From Gamsiella multidivaricata (lineage: Eukaryota > Mortierellomycota > Mortierellomycetes > Mortierellales > Mortierellaceae): a stretch of 32,013 nt of DNA. The notes beneath the pieces were generated by a model. The model searched no databases and had not been told where the DNA came from. It worked only from the letters and a program-made list of their open reading frames with translations. The stretch spans positions 1 to 32,013 of the forward strand of contig NW_026251864.1 in the NCBI RefSeq assembly GCF_025024155.1. Reading direction: 5' to 3'. Below are positions 20,983-31,123 of the stretch, piece by piece (within the stretch, counting starts at the first letter, position 1; every line of letters starts with the position of its first letter). The translations under genes were made by a program, and so were the position numbers.

Positions 20983-21794
20983 CCTTGGCCAGCAAGCGCC
21001 ATTGTCGATTGTGTCCATTGTAGTTAGTATGCCGCTGCCATGTCATTGCCATTGTATTCTAGCCATATTCCACTTTCACTTCGCTACTACTTCTTTTTAT
21101 TTGATGTAGACCGGTAAATGACTTTGGTTTCCTTTGAAGTCGCACCTTTTCCTCCTTTTGCTGAGTGTTTATGAACGTCAACAAAATGCCTTTGCCAGTT
21201 CTTCGCCTTTTACGTCCCATTGTAACGTCTCATATCTAGCTTACAAACACAAGCACTCCTTCGACAGCGCACAGTGGCCTCTAAGATGCACACTAATGGC
21301 ACTCCTTTGTCGATATCACTTATCTCCAAGTGTGTGTAGCTGCAGGGTGACAAGATTTGAGTCGCTGGTTTCTTCTGTCGTTACAGCAATCACCATTCAA
21401 ATAACAGACAATAACGTGGAATAGAGGTTCAAAGTGGAGCAGAACAATAGCGAGGGCAATTCTTTGGAACGCGCCTTACTCCGTCGATGCGGATAAAAGT
21501 ATCCAGCGCGCTATGGAAGTAGCTGTTTATGGAGCAATAGCTAGCCTGCTCTCAGTGTCATACGCGTCTTGTGTACCTGCCATTTTTGGAAGGTTGTGAC
21601 TAGTGACTAGGATCCAGCCTTTTTTTTTTTTTTTTATGCCCAGCCAGAACATTCGTTGGTACCGGAGACCCTTCTCCACTCTCTTTGCTTTCATTTCATT
21701 CCACTCGATTCCCCTTCAAGCGCAGCATCCGATCCCGCTTTACACAAAAGCAACATCACCTCATCATACACATCCCAGAACAGATTAGCAAGCG
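20983..21794. other. Intergenic region between FCP1 and the STUbL gene
   Basis: These 812 bases lie after the FCP1 stop and before the next start, both genes on the plus strand. They should hold the FCP1 3' UTR and the STUbL promoter. A T run lies near 21620-21635. The 96-codon ORF at 21134-21424 has no recognisable similarity. I see nothing else. Confidence 0.5.
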
Positions 21795-22992
21795 ATGAGT
21801 GGCTCCACCAGCCAAGTTTCTCTGTCTCCCTTCAATCAGGTAAATGTTTGGATGTGATTCAAGCCTTTGTCCCTGTAACTGGATTAACTGGGTTTGGCAC
21901 TTGTCCTTTTCAGCTCTGCTTACCAATGTCTCTTTGTAACAGCTACTGCAAGAGCCACAGAGGAGGCCGGCCACCAGTTCAGGATCCGTCATCGACCTGA
22001 CAGGACCAGCACCGCCTCGAATCCTTCATCCGAGCACCCTGCCGAGCCAGAGCATCGAAATCATCGAGGTCAACAGTGACGATGACCAAGGCAACCATGA
22101 CGATGACGACGTTCAGTTCATAAGCGAGACCCCTGGCGATGGGGGAAGCAATAACAACCGCGGCGAGAGTTCGACCACAGGAGCACGAAGTCTTCATAAT
22201 ATCTTCATGGACCCTTATCCTTCCGATTACATGCCACACTATCCGCAACCACAACGGACGCCTGAGAGTGAACATCGGAGGCTCTCACTAGCAATCCTGC
22301 GCGACCTTCTCGCGGTCGAGACCAGGCAACAGCGGCAACAGGAGCGGCGAGATCGTTCGGATTTCGCGAACATGTTCCATAACTTCTTTGCTTACAGCCG
22401 CCGATTCGACTCGACGCCACGGCGACGGCGTTCTCGTATGCGATCGCCACCAATATGGAACGACATGTACATGGGACCAGGCATGCGAACATCACCGACA
22501 TGGGATGAGATGGACCCGGAACCGGAGCCGATGGAACCCAAGCCGTCTGTACCTGCTCGGCCTGGACATACAAAGAGTCTCGCAGGGGATGTCATTGTTG
22601 CCTGCCCTATTTGTGAAAAGGAACTGGGACACAAGGGCAAGGATAAGACTACGTTGTGGGTGGTGACGGGTTGCGGTCATGTCGTCTGCGAAGACTGCGT
22701 CGAAGTCATGTTTACCACCAAGGTTCCCATCAAACCAAGCAAGGGACGACGGCAGTCGATCTCAAAGAGGGCAAAGGCCAAGGACAAGGGCAAGGGCAGA
22801 TGGACAGGCACAATTATGGATGTGGATGCAGATGCACAGGAGGAGCAGGATACTATGCAAGGAGGTTCAAATCAAGGTGTATCTTCAGACGCAGTGAATG
22901 CGGGTTTCAAGCTTGTCAAAAGGGCGACTGGAACGTGCCCCAGCTGTAATCGGAAGATCCGACGGGCGGTCATGCAGCAGCTGTATTTATAA
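21795..22992 (+). CDS. Probable SUMO-targeted ubiquitin ligase (SIM motifs plus C-terminal RING)
   Basis: Two exons, 21795-21839 and 21943-22992, give 364 residues. Near the N-terminus are three SUMO-interacting-motif-like stretches: VIDLT (31-35), IEIIEV followed by NSDDD (53-63) and VQFIS preceded by four Asp (72-76). The C-terminus holds a RING-type zinc finger: CPIC (236-239), CGHVVCEDC, then a long basic insertion (KGRRQSISKRAKAKDKGKGR) and the last pair CPSC (347-350), ending VMQQLYL. SIMs followed by a C-terminal RING define SUMO-targeted ubiquitin ligases such as RNF4 and fungal Slx5/Slx8/Rfp proteins, which ubiquitinate sumoylated nuclear proteins in genome maintenance. RING with a ligand-separating insertion looks more like the Slx5/Rfp side, but that is inference. 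An Arg-rich stretch (PRRRRSRMRS) could be a nuclear signal. Convergent with FIS1, 165 bp apart. Confidence 0.75.
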
Positions 22993-23001
22993 TGAAGTCG
23001 C

Positions 23002-23007
23002 AATAAA
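23002..23007 (+). terminator. Poly(A) signal of the STUbL gene
   Basis: AATAAA lies nine nt after the stop codon. Confidence 0.6.
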
Positions 23008-23140
23008 TAGTCTGTTTATTGCTTGCTATTCGATACTTCCAAAAGGCAAGTGCAATCTGGTTGGAGGGCTGCTATGGGCCATGCAACGTTTAAATGGATA
23101 TGTGAATGTGTGAATGGATGTGGACTGAATTTCTCGATAG

Positions 23141-23146
23141 TTTATT
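23141..23146 (-). terminator. Poly(A) signal of FIS1
   Basis: TTTATT on the plus strand is AATAAA on the minus strand, 11 nt after the FIS1 stop. A second AATAAA on the minus strand lies at 23015-23020. Confidence 0.5.
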
Positions 23147-23157
23147 TTCTGCATGCT

Positions 23158-24025
23158 TTACTTCTTCTTCATCACCGAGAAGAGCAAGCCCGTGGCTACT
23201 GCTGCCACGGTACCGACAATAGCCATTCCGATGTATCCCTCTAGTAATGAATGATACGAAAGATAGGGATCCAGAGATAAACATATGGTCAGTCAAGAAC
23301 ATTAATCGGGAACCATGGTATATCCATCCATTCCTGTGTGTGCGCCATGAAATAGGACCGCCAGCCAAGATGGATTCGCACTTACCCCTGGCAACGCGAT
23401 CCTCGATCTCCTGACGAAGGGCATGGGCCTGGGAGTTATTGGGCTCGAATTCGAGTAGGGATTCGTTGAATTTGCGAGCGTCGTTGTAGTTTCCGAGCCT
23501 GAAGTGGCCGAGGGCCAAGTAGAAGAGGCACTCGCGTCTCCTGTCTGGGACCTCTCTGTAGATGTCTGTAGAACGGGAGATAGAGAGAGATGTCAGTAAG
23601 CAAGTGGCGATCAGGGTTTCCATAAATAGAGCAGAGTCAGCATGTCCCGGCGGAGGTTGTGTGCGCGGAAGGAAAAGTCGACTCTTGGCAGTCAGACATG
23701 GACGGATTGATCCTGTACCTGTGAGAATAAGCACGCCCTGGGTCTGGTCACGCCTGTTCTTGCTCTTGATGAGGCCCCAGGCATAGTTGAAGCGGGTCTG
23801 CTCTGTGACATACTCGCCCTCGCGGATGTACTGCTTCTTCAGAACCTGTTGGAAGAGAGTCGAGAGAAGGACTGATTAGGAACACGGCACCGGTCAAAGC
23901 GTAGCTGGAGTTGACATTGCGATTCCGACTGAGAAGGGGCTGATCCTGCGCTGTCTATTTACCTCGAGCTCCTTTTCGGAGAGGCAGCTGTCGGCATCGG
24001 CCATGCTGGGCAGGTTTTCGGTCAT
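23158..24025 (-). CDS. FIS1: Mitochondrial fission 1 protein FIS1
   Basis: Four exons (24025-23963, 23845-23719, 23565-23386, 23240-23158) give 150 residues, as in yeast (155) and human (152). The TPR-like body shows FNYAWGLIKSKNRRDQTQGV, REVPDRRRECLFYLALGHFR and the family core ARKFNESLLEFEPNNSQAHA. A single C-terminal transmembrane helix (IGMAIVGTVAAVATGLLFSV) ends in a short Lys tail, the classic tail-anchor signal for the outer mitochondrial membrane and peroxisomes. FIS1 recruits the dynamin Dnm1 through adaptors for organelle division. Introns are 117, 153 and 145 nt. The ATG at 24025 is preferred; a second in-frame Met lies seven codons in. Divergent from CBP4 with 257 bp between start codons. 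Confidence 0.97.
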
Positions 24026-24282
24026 GGTTGTTGGTATACGTTGTTGCTGTGGAGAGGGGAATATATGAAGAGGAAGGGAAGGGGAGGGAGGGGGAGGGGG
24101 AAATGGTTGACAACGAAATGGGGCCACGGGCCGTTTCTTTGCGTCCCGGCGAAAGAGTCACCTGACTATGCGATCATTATTCCCTTTTCTGCTTTGACCC
24201 ACTTCCCGCACCGTTTACATCCCTCTCACACGCACACACGCACACACAGAGTCTCCACTTTACATTCAACAATAGCATCGCT
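24026..24282. promoter_or_regulatory. Divergent promoter region between FIS1 and CBP4
   Basis: These 257 bases separate the opposed start codons of two nuclear genes for mitochondrial proteins and must contain both leaders and promoters. A G/A-rich stretch (24060-24110) and a CA/CG dinucleotide tract (24225-24250) are visible. No named factor site is claimed. Confidence 0.55.
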
Positions 24283-24731
24283 ATGGGCAACTATCCGAAA
24301 GCATTCGCCGTTGGGTTCGGAATCGTCGGTTTGGGATACGCACTCATGCTCACCACGGTTCCTACAGAGGAGCAGCTCTACGAGGCATGTCTCTTTTTAT
24401 TTTTATTTTTATTTTTTATTTTTTTTTATTTTTCGTCATGGATGTTTTGTCCGGAAAACAGATCCGAGCTCGTTTCTAATGGGAGCAGCGAAAGCAACAG
24501 CGACATTCCAACAAAGCACGACAGAACTTGTAACTAACCAAACTCAGAAACACCAATGTTGGATTATTTTGATAACATTAGAAATTGTCGCCGGAGCTGA
24601 AGAAGCAATACGAACTGGTGAAGTCGGATCAGGCGCGTCGACAGGCTATATCGGACGTGTTGAGGCAGGCCGCCGCAGATCCAGAGCCCATGTGGATCAA
24701 GAAGAAGGACGACGGCACAAAGAAGCAATAA
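24283..24731 (+). CDS. CBP4: CBP4-like cytochrome bc1 complex assembly factor
   Basis: Exons 24283-24384 and 24582-24731 give 83 residues. The N-terminus has one transmembrane helix (about 7-26, AFAVGFGIVGLGYALMLTTV), followed at once by the family signature PTEEQLYE-KLSPELKKQYE. The rest is charged and ends in a Lys-rich tail. Cbp4 is a small inner-membrane protein that, with Cbp3-Cbp6, stabilises newly made cytochrome b during complex III assembly. The join between the exons requires a GC donor (GAG|GCATGT) and a TTAG acceptor over a 197-nt intron rich in TTTTTA repeats; reading through would add an unrelated Phe-rich stretch and stop. The poly(A) signal overlaps the stop codon. Confidence 0.88.
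24385..24581 (+). other. GC-AG intron in CBP4
   Basis: The 197-nt intron starts GAG|GCATGT and ends AACATTAG|AAA. It restores the conserved junction LYE-KLSPELKK in phase 0. A GT donor four bases downstream would create a stop at the junction, so the GC donor is the only reading that keeps the protein family. Confidence 0.8.
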
Positions 24732-24732
24732 A
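24727..24732 (+). terminator. Poly(A) signal overlapping the CBP4 stop codon
   Basis: AATAAA overlaps the TAA stop at 24729-24731. Whether it is the functional signal cannot be told from sequence. Confidence 0.4.
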
Positions 24733-25054
24733 ATGGGGGAGGAGGGGACGGTAGCGATTGCGATCGCGACGACGCCCGACAGTGACAAATAGGATCGTTC
24801 AGCGCGACCTTCTGGGCCATTTGGGATGGACTGCAGCCGATTTCTGTTCCATCGACACGCATAAAACACACGTACGTATGGACAGAGACACAGCCGGATG
24901 TGTGTATACTCCTGATCGTTTCCCACTTCAATTGGGCTTTCTGACCATGATTTATCCTTGCCCCCCAACTACCTCCACCGCCCTTTCGATTCCTGTATTT
25001 TAGTCCTTTTTTTTTGTTTATTTCTGCATGATTCATTCATCCTGCTAATAGACG

Positions 25055-25101
25055 TTTTTTTTTTTTTTTTCTCTCTCTATAAAAAAAAAAAAAAAAAAAA
25101 A
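25055..25101. repeat. T16/A21 inverted homopolymer repeat
   Basis: Sixteen T (25055-25070), a ten-base CT-rich spacer, then 21 A (25081-25101). The arms can pair as a perfect hairpin. Confidence 0.85.
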
Positions 25102-25582
25102 GAAAGAATGAATTGATCGTATGGCGTGTGGTTTTTCTTTTTCTTTCGGCATACGTAGTGTCGATGCTTGTCCACTGCAAAATGCAACGAAGGTTGGGCT
25201 AAGCAGGTCGTTCTCAGTTGGACCGTGCACCTTCCTGCTCTGGAAAGGTGCCTTTGACCAGAGGAAGAAACCCCCCTCCCGACTAATGGACGCGTCTTGG
25301 GGGGAGAAAGAGGGTATCCATACGCGCGTGGCTCGAGCGCGTAAAAAGAGGACATGTTGGTGAGAGCCTGGGGTTGGTCTTCGGAGGCGCCTTTGCAGCA
25401 ACTTGCTCGGTTGACGTTGCTGGTGTGATCCGACGCGCCTTTCAGCGTCTCTTTGTTAGGGGCAAGGTATGGAGGTGGGATTTAGGTACGGGGGTGGTGA
25501 GTCTAGACAGGGAGACAGGGATGCAATGCCGATTGGCATAATGGGAGGTGTAGCACGGCTTGGCCTACATACACAAGATGCA

Positions 25583-25595
25583 GGGAGAGAGAGGA

Positions 25596-25626
<31 letters not shown>

Positions 25627-25634
25627 GCGAGAGG
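25583..25634. repeat. GA-rich microsatellite
   Basis: A run of GAGA units with a few interruptions (GGA, GCGA), upstream of the RTG2-type gene. Confidence 0.85.
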
Positions 25635-26028
25635 GTAGTAGAAGATCGACTGCCTGCAGTGGCGTGGTGTATCGATGGGCCATGAAAATCGCGCACGCTG
25701 GACGCAGTGGCAGGGAGATGGGTGGACGAGCATCGCATGTACATGTAGTCCATGTCGGCACAGGGGGGCGGTTTGATAAGCGGCATCTTTACATCTTTTG
25801 AGCTTTTGAATGCCCGCCCTGAAGCGGGCCTGGCCTTGTGGCCCTTCTTCCCCCTCATGCCCATTCCTCGCATCCACCCCTCCTCATTCTCTTTTCCCTC
25901 TTCATCCCTCCTCTCCATCCCCCCTCTTCTTTGTCTCGATCCACCATCCTCACTTATACCTCTCCCCGTGCCCCACCCTCCTTTTCTTCTTTCTCTGCAA
26001 GTCCCCGCGAAGCAAGAGCAACGCAGTC

Positions 26029-28578
26029 ATGCCTGGATGTCTCGATGCCCTCAGGGGCCTCTTCTCCCCCTCCGCCGCCGCCGCCGCCGCCACCAGACGC
26101 TCCCCATCCTCATCCCTCAATGGCTCCTCCTCTTCCTCAAGCTCCGGCCTCTCCTCGGGGATCCACGCACCGCTCGCGATCATTGACATGGGCAGCAACG
26201 GTATCCGCTTCGGCATCATCGCCTCATTCGACCGACATCTCCCAGTCCTCTACGAAGAACGAGCGGCCATCTCGCTCTTCGAGGCCCAGTTCTCTTCAGA
26301 TCCGGACGAGTCCGATGGAGACGCATTCAACATCAAAGCGGGACCAGCAGAGGTATCGCCGTCATCCAAGAAAAAGGGACTTGGACGCAGCTCCTCTAGC
26401 AGGAGTGCCGTTCCTGCGGTCACACCCTCGATCTCGAACGCGAATACGATCGCGGCCATGGCTTCACAGGACGGAGAAGACGAGGCGAACGGTCATGCGG
26501 GCGACGAGAACGATGACGATGGCGGTGATGATGATGACCTGGACGATGATAATAGCAGATACACGGCTGAGGAACATGAACGCAGGGCCGCCCTCAGGAG
26601 AACCTTGGTCACGTTCGAGGATAATGATCTGACGATCGCGGTCGGTCCTGGACCGAGACCTACGGCTGTGGACTCCAAGGTCAAAACCGGCGGCCCTTCG
26701 TCTGCATCCTCGGAGCGCAGACCGATTAGCGAAAAGGTCATTGATGAAGTCGTGAGGACGTTTGAGCGGTGGCAGGCGCTTTGTCGCCAGGCCAATGTCC
26801 GGACCGTCCGTGTCATTGCCACCGAGGCCACAAGGACAGCACCCAACTCTGAGCAGTTCCAGGCGAGGATCAAGGCCGCGACGGGTTGGTCGGTCGAGTT
26901 GCTCTCAAAGGCTCAGGAGGCCAATATCGGTGCCCTCGGCGTCATGGCGTCCTATCATACCGTCCAAGGATTGTTCATGGACCTGGGCGGTGGATCTGTG
27001 CAGCTGAACTATATCATTCGAGGACCCAATGATGGACAGGGTAAGAGTAGCCCCAACGCGCAGTCGTGGCCATATGGAGCAGCAGCACTCTCGAGACGAC
27101 TGAATAATTGCGGACATGACAAGGCGGCCCGAGAGGCGATCTTTGACGAAATGGTCTCGGCGTTCAAGCATGGACTTAAGGATATCAACATCCCACCCGA
27201 GGTTAATGGACGTGAGGGCGGATATCGGATGTATCTCTCTGGGGGCGGTTTCCGCGCGCTGGGATACCTGCTGATGGCCAGGAAGATGAAGAACGGCAAG
27301 GACGAGAAACGATACCCGATCCCGGTTATTAACGGGTACATGGCGTCTAAAAAGGAGCTGACCAAGGTTGTTGATGAGTACCGACACTTGGCTCCCGAGG
27401 AGGTCAAGACATGTTTCAGGGTCTCGAAGCGACGTGCGAAATTAATCCCTGCCTGCGCGACACTCATGGCTGCGGTCATGAAGGCGATCGAGATCAAGGA
27501 TGTCCTGTTCTCGGAAGGCGGCGTTCGTCAGGGAGGATGCTTTGGGATGTTGTCGAGGGAGATCCAGAATAGGGACCCCGCTTATGAGACCGTCCAGAGT
27601 TTTGTCCGGGCCTATGGTGGAGGACAACCTGCACTGCATGATTCAGATCTGCAGTCTCTCTTCTCGTTCGTGTCGTCGGCTTTGCCAGCGGACTTTGCGG
27701 AACGCTGTCGGCTCGCATCATCCTCCTCTACCTCCTCAGAAACGGCGGCGACGAACGGGGACAGCCATGGCACGCTTTCTCCTAAACATGCGGCAGAGCT
27801 GCAGCTCTTTATCGACAGTCTGCCACGGTTGGTTCCACTCCTGGTCATGGTCATGAACTGCTACAACCAGCTGCCCAAGGAAGCCCGGTCCACGGCTGCT
27901 TGGCAGCTCTTCTTACCTGGAGGTGCGCTCGCGAACTGCTACGGGCTGACTCACAGCGACCGCGCTATTCTCGCCACAGTGCTCTCTGAACGCCACGAGG
28001 GCGATCTCGCCGACCCGCATACTGGTGATGTGGTCAAGGAACTGATCCCTGGTGGTAAAGTCGCGCACCAGGCTGTAAAATACCTTGGCAAGATCCTGGC
28101 GCTTGCAGGTCTCTGTTCTCCGATGCCGGGCATGGCGACCTTGTTGCTGGGCCATGGCGGTGTACCCAAACATAGTGGGCGCATCTTTTTCGAGCAATCG
28201 CCTATTGTGAACCAGCCCTCGATCGGAGAGAGTAGTAGTAACCACAGGAACAGACGTGATCCGGACAGGACTCGTGTGGGAGGAGAGCTATCGACGGACG
28301 AGTCGGACAATGAAGATGAGGAAGGAGGCGAGCGAGGAGCAGATAAGGAGATCGTAGTCTTGCAGGCGGGTCTGTTGCCGGGGGGTGCGGTCGCACATAG
28401 CGGGGTTGTGGTCAAGGTTGCTAAGGGACACCCGCTGCTGATGTCGCCGAATGTTCAGGAGGCGGTCAAGGCGTTGGCCGAGGCTGCGGCGAAGACACAT
28501 GGGTTCACAGCATCACTTGTGGCGAAGGATGAGGAGCCGAATCATCTGAACAAGGGCAAAGGCGTGCATCATGGCTAG
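26029..28578 (+). CDS. RTG2: RTG2-type Ppx/GppA phosphatase family protein (retrograde regulator)
   Basis: A single intronless exon. The ATG at 26029 (MPGCLDALRGLF) gives 849 residues; the frame is open back to an ATG at 25810, but that extra 73-residue stretch is a C/T-rich leader translating as Pro/Ser/Phe. ASKHA-fold motifs are IIDMGSNGIRFGI (D53), the RVIATEATR block, MDLGGGSVQLNY (D318) and YLSGGGFRALGYLLM, the layout of yeast Rtg2. Rtg2 senses mitochondrial dysfunction and frees Rtg1/Rtg3 through Mks1, and is also part of the SLIK complex. This protein is longer than yeast Rtg2 (588 residues) because of a Ser/Ala-rich N-terminus, an acidic insertion (about 145-180), a Ser/Thr-rich loop after AERCRLAS and an acidic segment near STDESDNEDEEGG. 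Exopolyphosphatase activity cannot be excluded. Convergent with the Kelch gene, 222 bp apart. Confidence 0.9.
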   Translation: MPGCLDALRGLFSPSAAAAAATRRSPSSSLNGSSSSSSSGLSSGIHAPLAIIDMGSNGIRFGIIASFDRHLPVLYEERAAISLFEAQFSSDPDESDGDAFNIKAGPAEVSPSSKKKGLGRSSSSRSAVPAVTPSISNANTIAAMASQDGEDEANGHAGDENDDDGGDDDDLDDDNSRYTAEEHERRAALRRTLVTFEDNDLTIAVGPGPRPTAVDSKVKTGGPSSASSERRPISEKVIDEVVRTFERWQALCRQANVRTVRVIATEATRTAPNSEQFQARIKAATGWSVELLSKAQEANIGALGVMASYHTVQGLFMDLGGGSVQLNYIIRGPNDGQGKSSPNAQSWPYGAAALSRRLNNCGHDKAAREAIFDEMVSAFKHGLKDINIPPEVNGREGGYRMYLSGGGFRALGYLLMARKMKNGKDEKRYPIPVINGYMASKKELTKVVDEYRHLAPEEVKTCFRVSKRRAKLIPACATLMAAVMKAIEIKDVLFSEGGVRQGGCFGMLSREIQNRDPAYETVQSFVRAYGGGQPALHDSDLQSLFSFVSSALPADFAERCRLASSSSTSSETAATNGDSHGTLSPKHAAELQLFIDSLPRLVPLLVMVMNCYNQLPKEARSTAAWQLFLPGGALANCYGLTHSDRAILATVLSERHEGDLADPHTGDVVKELIPGGKVAHQAVKYLGKILALAGLCSPMPGMATLLLGHGGVPKHSGRIFFEQSPIVNQPSIGESSSNHRNRRDPDRTRVGGELSTDESDNEDEEGGERGADKEIVVLQAGLLPGGAVAHSGVVVKVAKGHPLLMSPNVQEAVKALAEAAAKTHGFTASLVAKDEEPNHLNKGKGVHHG

Positions 28579-28623
28579 TAAAACTCCCTCCCCCTCTCCA
28601 CTCATAACTGAAAGATGATTTAA

Positions 28624-28629
28624 AATAAA
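28624..28629 (+). terminator. Poly(A) signal of the RTG2-type gene
   Basis: AATAAA lies 45 nt after the stop codon. Confidence 0.6.
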
Positions 28630-28800
28630 TATGGGAGATGGTATTAGATCGTTGGTCGGATCAAATTTGGAACCCCTCTCAACGACGGTTCTGCTATAGG
28701 GCTTCCGCATCTTCATCTGAAAAAGAAAAAGAAGAGAAGAAAAGAGATGGATTGATTTACTATTTTTCAACACTAAGTAGCTTCATGCTTTTCTACATCT

Positions 28801-31089
28801 CTATCGTCTATGCCTGGACATTAGCTTATTGTAGACTTCGCCCATCTTGAGGACCCCACCACGTCCGCCCATGCGTGCTGCCTGATCGTTGTCGTCGTCT
28901 TCGTCTAGACCTGCGTCCAGACGCATCTGCGCCATCTGTGCGAGGATAGGCTGCCATTCGTTGAACTTGGCCTCTGCGAGCAAGAAGCCGTCGTGACGGA
29001 GGGCCTTGCCCGTCTTTGTGCTGTCCTCGAATGCCTTCAGCACCCAGTACTCGGCTGGGGGGTTTTTTTTTTTTTTTTTTTTTTTTTTTGAGAGAGAGAG
29101 AGAGAATACATTTGTATTAGTACGAAATCAGCAACTTGCGACGATGGTCTAGTGGACGTATGCCAAGATATCCCAAAAGTGATAAAGCCAAAGACTTACT
29201 TGTACGTCCATAGAACTCCCTGAGTGTCTCTCCGATGGTTGGTGTGCAGGCAGCCTCTTCCTCGGTCATGGCCAAACGGGCCGCGAGATCGACACCACTC
29301 AACTGTGAGGGCACCACCTCAACGGGTGCTTCATCCGCATCACCTCCTTCCACAGGGGTGCCAGTTCCTTCGACCTTAGTGCCATCGCCAGCAGCAGCGG
29401 CGTCAGCAGTAGCAGCGGTACTGGGATCACTGGCACCAGCACTTGGTGTTGATTCTGCCGTTGCTTTGTCCTTCTTCTCCTTCTTGTCCTTCCTTTCTTT
29501 CTTCTCCTTCTTATCTTTCTTCTCCTTGCCCTCCTTGCCCTCCTTGCCCTCCTTGCCCTCCTTGCCCTCCTTACTCTCCTTCTCTGCTTTGTCCTTCTTG
29601 TCCTTGCCATCCTTCTCCTTCTTGGACTTCTTGTCCTTCTTACTGGACTCGGCCACGACTTCCTCGACTACTTCAGTCTCCTCTTCTTCCTCGTCGTCCT
29701 CGTCGTCCTCGTCTTCGTCATCCTCATCCTCGTCATCCTCATCACCCTCCTCGTCCTCTCCTTCTTCATCATCGTCCGATTCCTCACCGAGCCAGAGTTG
29801 CGACTCGAATTCTGACTCACGCAAACAAATGTACTCGGTCATCTTATCCAGGTTCAGCGAAAAGAAGTCGTCTAGAGTGTACTCGCGGTCCTTGACTTCC
29901 AAGATGCCGCCAAAGATGAACAGCGTACTCTTCTGGACCGCCAGCATAGGGTTATAGCGCGGACAGGGCATCAGCGGCTCCTCCTCTTCCTCGGCCTCGT
30001 TATTGTCAGCATCGTTGTTGCTGCTGTTGCCTCTGCCGGTGGATCGTCCAGATTTTGATTTCTTGGTCGCTGTATCTCGTTCTGCAGCAGCTGTAGCAGA
30101 CTCGGGTGTCTGGGAGGCCTTTGGCAGGATACCCGCTGCTGCCAAGGCCGCGGCCGCCAGGGCTTCCTTGGTCGAAGGTTGTGGCTCCGCGTTGCTCGTT
30201 TCCGCTGCAGGTTCCTGCTGCTGCTGCTCGTCTGTTCCTGCGACGGAGCCCTCTGCAGTTCCTGTAACGGTACCCTTCTCCTGCTCTTCATTTTCGCTGT
30301 CCTCGAAATCGCCATAGTCAAATTCATCGTCCGTGCTTTCCTCCCATTTCATCTTCTCCCTCTTTCCGGTTCCATCCTCGCCATCCTCACCGGCACCGCC
30401 GGCACCGCCACTGCCAGCCTTGTTGTTATTCTTCCTCGACTTCTTCTTCTTGCCTGCAGTCTTGGGCCTCTTCAGGTTCATGGGGAACCATCTTCCGGTA
30501 TCGATCTGATAGGTATACAGCTCGTTATAGAAGGTACTCTCCAAGGTCTCCTCGTTCACATCGTCATCATAAACGCCTCCAAACAAAACGGCCCGATTCT
30601 TATAGGGGGCCATCGCACACCCTGAGCGGGGCGTGGGCGCGGATCCGGATTTCTTCTTCTTTTCCCACCGGATCAGTTTCGGATCGACATTCATCTTGAG
30701 GAGCCAGGTATCGGTGTGGACGATTCCCTTGGGTCGTTGTCCCTTGGTGTACTCCTTACAATAACCACCATAGAGGATGACGCCCTCGGTACAGGGGATG
30801 AAGGAGAACCCGGAGCGGGCGGAGGGACGAATCATCTGGTCGGGGAGCTCGACTTTGGTCCATTTGTAATCGAGGGTGTCAAAGACCCAGAGGTCGTCGT
30901 AGTACCGGGTATCGACGTAATTGTCATAGAATCCACCAAAGACTACGAGGAGGTGTTTCCAAAGGGCCATGCGATGGCCCGAACGAGCGGTCGGCTTGGG
31001 TTTGACCTCGAGTTTCTCCCATGCGTTGGTCTTCATGTCCATCGACCAGAAATCCTGTTGGTTCGAGGTTGGGTTGGTGGAGAGGAGAG

Positions 31090-31123
<34 letters not shown>

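Larger units (their letters stand above)
24732..26028. other. Intergenic region upstream of the RTG2-type gene
   Basis: About 1.3 kb without a recognisable gene between the CBP4 stop and the preferred RTG2 start, both on the plus strand. It contains a T16/A21 inverted repeat (25055-25101), a GA-rich microsatellite (25583-25634) and a strongly C/T-rich leader from about 25840 to 26010. Several short ORFs are low-complexity and unconvincing. The promoter of the RTG2-type gene should lie here. Confidence 0.55.

Noticed and set aside
21134..21424. 96-codon plus-strand ORF between FCP1 and the STUbL gene
   Set aside because: No recognisable similarity, and it lies in the FCP1 3' flank.
25810..26028. 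N-terminal extension of the RTG2-type protein from the upstream ATG
   Set aside because: The 73 extra residues translate a C/T-rich leader without family similarity, and the ATG at 26029 lies just upstream of the conserved ASKHA motif region.
29235..29957. 240-codon plus-strand ORF of Ser, Phe and Leu runs
   Set aside because: Antisense to the Lys/Glu/Asp-rich part of the Kelch protein; the opposite strand of such codons gives Ser/Phe/Leu runs.
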